From contig NZ_DYHZ01000002.1 of NCBI RefSeq assembly GCF_020723905.1, positions 62,001 through 126,000 on the forward strand: a stretch of 64,000 bases of DNA. The letters run 5' to 3'. Below are positions 58,876 to 64,000 of the stretch, piece after piece (within the stretch, counting starts at the first letter, position 1; each line of letters starts with the position of its first letter). The translations under genes were made by a program, and so were the position numbers. This DNA is from Anaerolinea thermophila. GTDB lineage: Bacteria; Chloroflexota; Anaerolineae; Anaerolineales; Anaerolineaceae. The notes below the pieces were generated by a model. It was not told the origin of the DNA, searched no databases, and saw only the letters and a program-made list of their open reading frames with translations.

Positions 58876-61689
58876 TTACCCTCCGGCAGAGAAGAAGGGA
58901 CTCAAATACAGCATGTCTTCGGTCTGCTCGCCGCGGTACAGCGCTTCGATAACCGCCGCATAGCGCTGATTCACGATGGGACGGCGCAGTTTCATACTGC
59001 TGGTCAGACTTCCGTCTTCAATCGTCAGGGTATCGCGCAGAACTGCCCAGCGCTTGACCTGTTCCGGATGCGAGAACTGGGCATTGATGCGGGCAATTTC
59101 CTTCTCATACAAGCGGGTTTTGTCCTCGTTCCAGCATGGCTCTTCCAGCCAGAACAGTGCGGCGCAGTAGGGTTTGCTCTCTCCTACCAGCATGACCTGT
59201 GCCACCCCCGGCAGCATGCGCAGTTGCGCTTCGATGGCGGCAGGGTAGATTTTCTTGCCATAGGATGTGACCAGTAAATCCTTCTTTCTACCCTGCAGGC
59301 TCAGGAATCCGTCTGCAGAGAGTTCTCCCATATCGCCGGTATCCAGCCAGCCTTCGGGGAAGGGGATGAAGCGCCCACCTGTGTGATACCCGTCTGCCAC
59401 CTGAGGACCGCGCACATACAGCACCCCCTCGGCATCGCGGCGCACCTCAGTTTCGGGGAGCAGTTCACCCACCGTTCCCAGGCGGTTTCGTCCCAGACGG
59501 TTCATCGAGACCAGCGGTGCTTCGGTCAAGCCATAGGCGTCGTGCACTTCGATGCCCAGTTCGCGGAAGAATGCCAGCAGAGAGGGGTCGGATCGGGCTG
59601 AACCCACAATCATTTGGCGACATCCGCGCAAACCGGCTTTGCGCAGCAGTCCCCAGCGCAACACTTTGCCCACCCCGCGGCGCAGGCGTCCCGGCGGCAG
59701 GGAGAGGTAGCGCTTTCCCAGCGAGGTTTCCAGCACCGCCTGATGCAGTTTCTCAAAGAAGCGCGGCACTGAGAAGAAAATCGTTGGCTCGGCCATTCGC
59801 AGTCCGAGTGGCAGGTCGTTGAAATCCTGCAGGTAGTACAGATCCAGCGCCGCGGGAACAAAATACGGCGAGAAGGTTGCCAGAATGCCCTCTACCACAT
59901 GGCTCAGCGGCAGGAAGGACAGGTAAGACCCCCAGCGGTTGCGTTCCTTCCACGGGTACATGGATGCCAGCGTTTCTGCCACCCAGCGCAGTTGTCCCTG
60001 ACGGTAGAGCACCCCCCGCGCGTGTCCAGTGGTTCCTGAGGTGTAGTACAGCGCGGCGGGGTCGTCCATGCTCAACGTCGGCGGCTGGAAGGAATGCCCG
60101 GCGCCCTTTTGCAGGAAAGATTCCCAGTCCAGTCCATCGGTGAGCGGACTTTTGCCCTCCTGCCGCAGGGTAAAATCTACAATCAGCCCGTGGAAGCGAA
60201 CGTGGTGCAGTTTTGCCAGCGCGGCTTCGTCTCCCACGAAGAAGATGCGCGCGCCGCTGTCTTCCAGCAGGCGGGATATTTCCGCCGGCGGGCAGGTGAC
60301 GTACAACGGCACGCTGACCACTCCGGCAAGCCCGCAGGCAATCAGCAGGGAAAAATACCGGCTGGTGTTGCGTCCCAGAATTGCCACCCGCTCGCCGGGT
60401 TGCATGCCCAGTGCCTGAAGCGCCGCGGCACCGGTGAGAATCTCCTGGCGCACCTCAGCGGCAGAGCGCACCTGCTCGACAAGTTTGCCCCGCCCGCCGC
60501 TGGCAGGCAAATCGTGATACACCACCGGCTTGCGGCGGCTTTGCAGACGGAAGAGCACCTGTTCGTACACTGTGCGCCCGCTGCGATGCCAGAACGAGTA
60601 CCGCACGGCATAAGCCAGCAGATGGGGCAGAAACGCGCGCCAGTCGCGATAAGGATAATCTCCCAGCAGGGCTTGCACGGCATCGCGCCGGAAGATGGGT
60701 TGTTTCTGGAAGTACGGGAGCAGGCGCATCAATGAGGCAAGGTCATCTTTCAACAGGGTTTCCAGCGCCGCCGAAGGGCGAATCAGTTGGTGTAAGGGCA
60801 GGTAGAGCGGCTGGGGCAGGCGGATGCCGAGATGTTCGGCAGTCCATTCGCGCACAAAGGCAACCATTTCTCCAAGGGTGGGCATGGCATCGGGTGGCGG
60901 GGTGAGATGAAACGTCCTGCCCACCGCCTGTGGATGTTCAAGCAGACGCACCACGGCGTCGGCAACGAAATCCACCGGCACCAGATTTACCCGCAGGGTG
61001 GGCGAAGCCGGCGCCACCCGCAGATTGCCGGTCATGTACAGGCGTAAGGGGTAGTACAGGGTGTTGAAAGTCTTGATAGCGCCGGTATGTCCATCGCCGA
61101 CAATCATGCCCGGGCGGAAGACGCTCACCGGTAGACGCGTCATGGCTTCGCGTACCAGGATTTCGGCTTCGTATTTGCTTTGTTCGTAAGGACTGGAAAA
61201 GCCGTAGCGGTCGCTGAGTTCTTCCTCGGCAACTTCATCGGAACGGTTGCCGCACACATAGGCAGTGGAAAGATGCGCCAGGCGCGTCAAGCCATGATGA
61301 TCCTGCACCGCATGAGCCAGTTCCAGAAGATGGCGTGTCCCTTCGACGTTGATCCGGCGCAGTTCTTCCAGCGGCGCAAACAGGCGCACATCCGCCGCTG
61401 CATGGATGATATGGGTCAGCGAAACCGTTAAGCCGTGGTACTGCTCATCGCTCAGCCCGAGGCGGGGCTGGGTGATATCTCCACACAGCACTTCCACGCG
61501 GGAGGGATCCACGCTGCGCAGTTCGGGCAGGTACCACCATTCCCGTTCCAGACGGCGGCGGGCATCTTCACGATCCCTGCCGCGAACGAGCGCCACCAGA
61601 TGGGTATGGGGATCCTGCAAGAGGCGCCGCGCCACCTGCGAACCCAGTACGCCGGTTGCACCGGTCAGCAACACTACCCGTGAGGCCAT
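58876..61689 (-). CDS. Fusion protein: N-terminal thioester-reductase/FAR-like SDR domain plus C-terminal AMP-dependent synthetase
   Basis: LLTGATGVLGSQVARRLL, HLSTAYVCG, SPYEQSKYEAEILVREA; then LYYTSGTTGHARGV, DAYGLTEAPLVSMN, WLDTGDMGELSADGFLSLQGRKKDLLVTSYGKKIYPAAIE. Confidence 0.88.
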   Translation of the reverse strand: MASRVVLLTGATGVLGSQVARRLLQDPHTHLVALVRGRDREDARRRLEREWWYLPELRSVDPSRVEVLCGDITQPRLGLSDEQYHGLTVSLTHIIHAAADVRLFAPLEELRRINVEGTRHLLELAHAVQDHHGLTRLAHLSTAYVCGNRSDEVAEEELSDRYGFSSPYEQSKYEAEILVREAMTRLPVSVFRPGMIVGDGHTGAIKTFNTLYYPLRLYMTGNLRVAPASPTLRVNLVPVDFVADAVVRLLEHPQAVGRTFHLTPPPDAMPTLGEMVAFVREWTAEHLGIRLPQPLYLPLHQLIRPSAALETLLKDDLASLMRLLPYFQKQPIFRRDAVQALLGDYPYRDWRAFLPHLLAYAVRYSFWHRSGRTVYEQVLFRLQSRRKPVVYHDLPASGGRGKLVEQVRSAAEVRQEILTGAAALQALGMQPGERVAILGRNTSRYFSLLIACGLAGVVSVPLYVTCPPAEISRLLEDSGARIFFVGDEAALAKLHHVRFHGLIVDFTLRQEGKSPLTDGLDWESFLQKGAGHSFQPPTLSMDDPAALYYTSGTTGHARGVLYRQGQLRWVAETLASMYPWKERNRWGSYLSFLPLSHVVEGILATFSPYFVPAALDLYYLQDFNDLPLGLRMAEPTIFFSVPRFFEKLHQAVLETSLGKRYLSLPPGRLRRGVGKVLRWGLLRKAGLRGCRQMIVGSARSDPSLLAFFRELGIEVHDAYGLTEAPLVSMNRLGRNRLGTVGELLPETEVRRDAEGVLYVRGPQVADGYHTGGRFIPFPEGWLDTGDMGELSADGFLSLQGRKKDLLVTSYGKKIYPAAIEAQLRMLPGVAQVMLVGESKPYCAALFWLEEPCWNEDKTRLYEKEIARINAQFSHPEQVKRWAVLRDTLTIEDGSLTSSMKLRRPIVNQRYAAVIEALYRGEQTEDMLYLSPFFSAGG

Positions 61690-61769
61690 CAGAAGAGCCC
61701 TTTCCCAGAGGCATGAAATCAGCAGTCCCCTTTCCGCCAGTCCTGATTTTACCAGCGTTAAACGCATCC

Positions 61770-61790
61770 GCCCGAAATTTTCGGGCGGAT
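61770..61790 (-). terminator. Hairpin between the 61819-63258 gene and the fusion gene
   Basis: TCCGCCCGAAA/TTTTCGGGCGGA inverted repeat. Confidence 0.5.
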
Positions 61791-61818
61791 TGTTAAGCGG
61801 AAGTAAGCCGTTTTATTT

Positions 61819-63258
61819 TCAGAGGGTGGACTTTTTGTAGAGAACTACTCCCACAATCAGAAAAACCACTATCACGGTGGGCAGAAAGCCGAACAGCACA
61901 ATTTGAAGCAGGCTGGGCGGTTGGGTGGGCTGACGGGAGATTTCAGTGGGCAGGACGCGGGTAGGTCCTGCCAGAGAAGATGCACCGCCATCTGTCTTCC
62001 CTGAAAAATCTGCCACCTCGCCCTGAATCTGGACGGGGAGAGGCGTAGGAGAAATGGTGGGCGAGGCAGTAGGCATGGGCGTTGCTGAAGGAACTGCGGT
62101 GGGCGTGGCAGGGATGGGCAGAGGAGTGGTTTTCATGGGGGTGTCCAGAAGTTTCTCGCTAAAGAGCAGGCGTTGAATCGTCCCGTTATGGATGACATAG
62201 ACGGCTCGTAATCCCTGGGCATCGAATACCCAGACGGGATGGTGAACCTCTTGCGCCTCGTCAAAACAGAAGGGGCGTTGCCAGCCTTGATCTGTGCGGG
62301 TGAGATACCAGATACAGCCGGTATCTGCGGTCAAAACGTGCAGCACGCCGTTGACATCCACACCCACTTGAGGGGCGCCTGCTGTTCCATTCCCTGCCGC
62401 AGGGGAGAAATTCTCAACGGGTTGCCATGTCCCATTCAAGGAAAGCGCCCGGAAATACCGTCCGCGCGTCGAGGCTGTGCCATTCCACAGCACTGCCAGT
62501 TGATTCGAATCGGCGAGCAGATTGGGCGATACCCCGGGGGTTTCGTTAATTTTTACCGGCAGGTTCCAGACTTCTCCGCTTTGTTGCGCGGCAAAGAAAA
62601 TCTGTTCCTGTTGCTCCCATACCAGTATCATCTGACCGGTGGCAGGGAAGAATGCCATGCGCATGTTTTGAATCCCATTGCCGTCCGGGAGGGGGTAGTT
62701 TTGCATCCACCATTTCTGTCCATCGGTGGAGTAGTAGAGCAAAAACCCCTCGCCACTGGGGTTTGTAAAAACAGCGCGCAGGATTCCAAAGGCGTCCATT
62801 GCCAGCGCACCGTTTCCGGTGCCTCTGCCAATCGGCGTGGGGCTGCTCCAGGCGGTAAGCGTCTGACTCTGAGTAACTTCCACCCTCCGGGCAAGAACCA
62901 CTCCATCCACTTCATACAGCAGGTGCAGGACACCGCTGGCATCTACCACTGGCTGGGGGGCACCAATTTGTGCTCGCTCATCCAGTGTCAGGACATCGCT
63001 CCATTTACCATCGCGGCGAGAGCGTGTCAGCAGGCGGTCTTCCCCGGTGTGGCGTTCCACCCAGAATACCTGCAGGTTGCCAAAGGGATCTTCCACCAGC
63101 GCCGGGGAAAGAATTTCTGCCTCTCCGCCTGCCAGTTCCACCGGCTCGCTCCACCCCTTGCGATCCCGTGCCTGTCCCGTTGAAACCCAGAGGGTGAGAC
63201 AGATCCCTGCCAGAACAACTACCCGGATCCACACCTTAAGCCAGCGTGTCCTGTCCAT
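61819..63258 (-). CDS. Secreted/anchored sialidase-like (BNR-type beta-propeller) protein with C-terminal TM helix
   Basis: Repeated LVEDPFGNLQVFWVER / VVDASGVLHLLYEVDG / AMDAFGILRAVFTNPSG blades; C-terminal Pro/Thr linker and VLFGFLPTVIVVFLIVGVVLYKKSTL. Confidence 0.72.
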   Translation of the reverse strand: MDRTRWLKVWIRVVVLAGICLTLWVSTGQARDRKGWSEPVELAGGEAEILSPALVEDPFGNLQVFWVERHTGEDRLLTRSRRDGKWSDVLTLDERAQIGAPQPVVDASGVLHLLYEVDGVVLARRVEVTQSQTLTAWSSPTPIGRGTGNGALAMDAFGILRAVFTNPSGEGFLLYYSTDGQKWWMQNYPLPDGNGIQNMRMAFFPATGQMILVWEQQEQIFFAAQQSGEVWNLPVKINETPGVSPNLLADSNQLAVLWNGTASTRGRYFRALSLNGTWQPVENFSPAAGNGTAGAPQVGVDVNGVLHVLTADTGCIWYLTRTDQGWQRPFCFDEAQEVHHPVWVFDAQGLRAVYVIHNGTIQRLLFSEKLLDTPMKTTPLPIPATPTAVPSATPMPTASPTISPTPLPVQIQGEVADFSGKTDGGASSLAGPTRVLPTEISRQPTQPPSLLQIVLFGFLPTVIVVFLIVGVVLYKKSTL

Positions 63259-63351
63259 GAAACCTTCTTTCTCTTCTATATTAAGACAAAACAGGGCGTT
63301 AAGTGCATGAGGATGGGTAAACACAACGAAACTGTAATCCGGCGGGAAAAT

Positions 63352-63384
63352 GGAAAGCCGCCATCCCCGGGGATGACGGCTTTT
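63352..63384 (-). terminator. Intrinsic terminator of the GH94 gene
   Basis: AAAGCCGTCATCCCCGGGGATGGCGGCTTT inverted repeat (minus strand). Confidence 0.65.
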
Positions 63385-63405
63385 GATGGGGGGAGGGGGA
63401 GGGAA

Positions 63406-64000
63406 TCAGCCCAGTTCTACCTCAATGTGGTGTGTGCCGGGGGGAAGCACCGGCAGGAGGTTGCCCTGCCAGGGCTTGCCATTAATCTGCACGCCTGTCA
63501 CTCCTTTGCTGACATGCCGGGGATTGCGTACTTCAATCAGGTACTCGGCGCCGCGGAAACGGCGCTGGAAGGTGAAGCCTTCCCATTCGGGCGGTATGCA
63601 CGGATCAATGCGCAGTCCATCCAGTTCAGGGCGCACGCCCAGAATCCACTGGGTGATGGCAACGTAATTCCACGCCGCGGTGCCGGTGAGCCATGAGTTC
63701 TTGGCTTCACCGTGCGTGGGAGCATCCTTTCCGGCAATCATCTGAGCATAGACGTAAGGCTCACACCGGTGCACTTCGCTGATGGCTTCTCGCCGGGATG
63801 GATTGATGCGCAGGTAGTAATCCAGCGCGCGGGCTCCGTTGCCCACGCGGGTCTCGGCGATTATCACCCACGGGTTGTTATGGCAGAAAATGCCGGCGTT
63901 CTCTTTGTACCCCGGCGGGTACGAGGAAATCTCGCCCAGATGCAGGTAGTAGCGCGAGTATGCCGGCTGTTGAAGAACGATGCCGTGCGGGGTTGCCAGC
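63406..64000 (-). CDS. GH94 / glycosyltransferase-36-like phosphorylase, C-terminal part only (runs off the window)
   Basis: [107 protein letters not shown]. Confidence 0.88.
   Translation of the reverse strand, partial: LATPHGIVLQQPAYSRYYLHLGEISSYPPGYKENAGIFCHNNPWVIIAETRVGNGARALDYYLRINPSRREAISEVHRCEPYVYAQMIAGKDAPTHGEAKNSWLTGTAAWNYVAITQWILGVRPELDGLRIDPCIPPEWEGFTFQRRFRGAEYLIEVRNPRHVSKGVTGVQINGKPWQGNLLPVLPPGTHHIEVELG

Noticed and set aside
1-64000. CRISPR arrays, prophage or complete insertion sequences
   Set aside because: No short regularly spaced direct repeats other than the in-frame RCC1 array, and no intact transposase, integrase or phage structural genes.

Overview
The window is a gene-dense, chromosomal-looking stretch of about 64 kb. 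Protein types suggest a Chloroflexota / Anaerolineae-like bacterium, which is my inference from protein flavour and not a database result. I see about 50 protein-coding genes, one tRNA-Phe(GAA), no CRISPR array and no intact mobile element. Main modules: (1) an ABC importer of the nitrate/sulfonate/taurine type; (2) a Roadblock + V4R + response-regulator signalling cluster; (3) a YabE-like G5/3D protein next to rsmA/ksgA; (4) Lrp regulator, putrescine carbamoyltransferase, APC antiporter and agmatine deiminase, i.e. an agmatine deiminase pathway without carbamate kinase nearby; (5) an ABC-2 exporter, era, and a MarR-controlled heterodimeric ABC exporter; (6) recA; (7) purA, Ada, a frame-disrupted MerR gene divergent from a radical SAM gene, and priA; (8) HMG-CoA reductase, HMG-CoA synthase, thiolase and a DUF35 protein, an archaeal-style upper mevalonate block; (9) a secreted protein with 14 exact-period RCC1-type repeats; (10) a two-component system; (11) a reductase-AMP-ligase fusion; (12) a partial GH94 protein at the right edge. 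The most interesting non-coding signal is a shared SOS/LexA-like palindrome (TAGAAC-N4-KTTCTA-like). It sits in or next to the promoters of recA, of an operon with an FtsK-like protein lacking a recognisable Walker A, and of an uncharacterised membrane protein about 24 kb away. Other well-placed operators occur at the MarR, Lrp/ptcA and MerR/radical SAM promoters.
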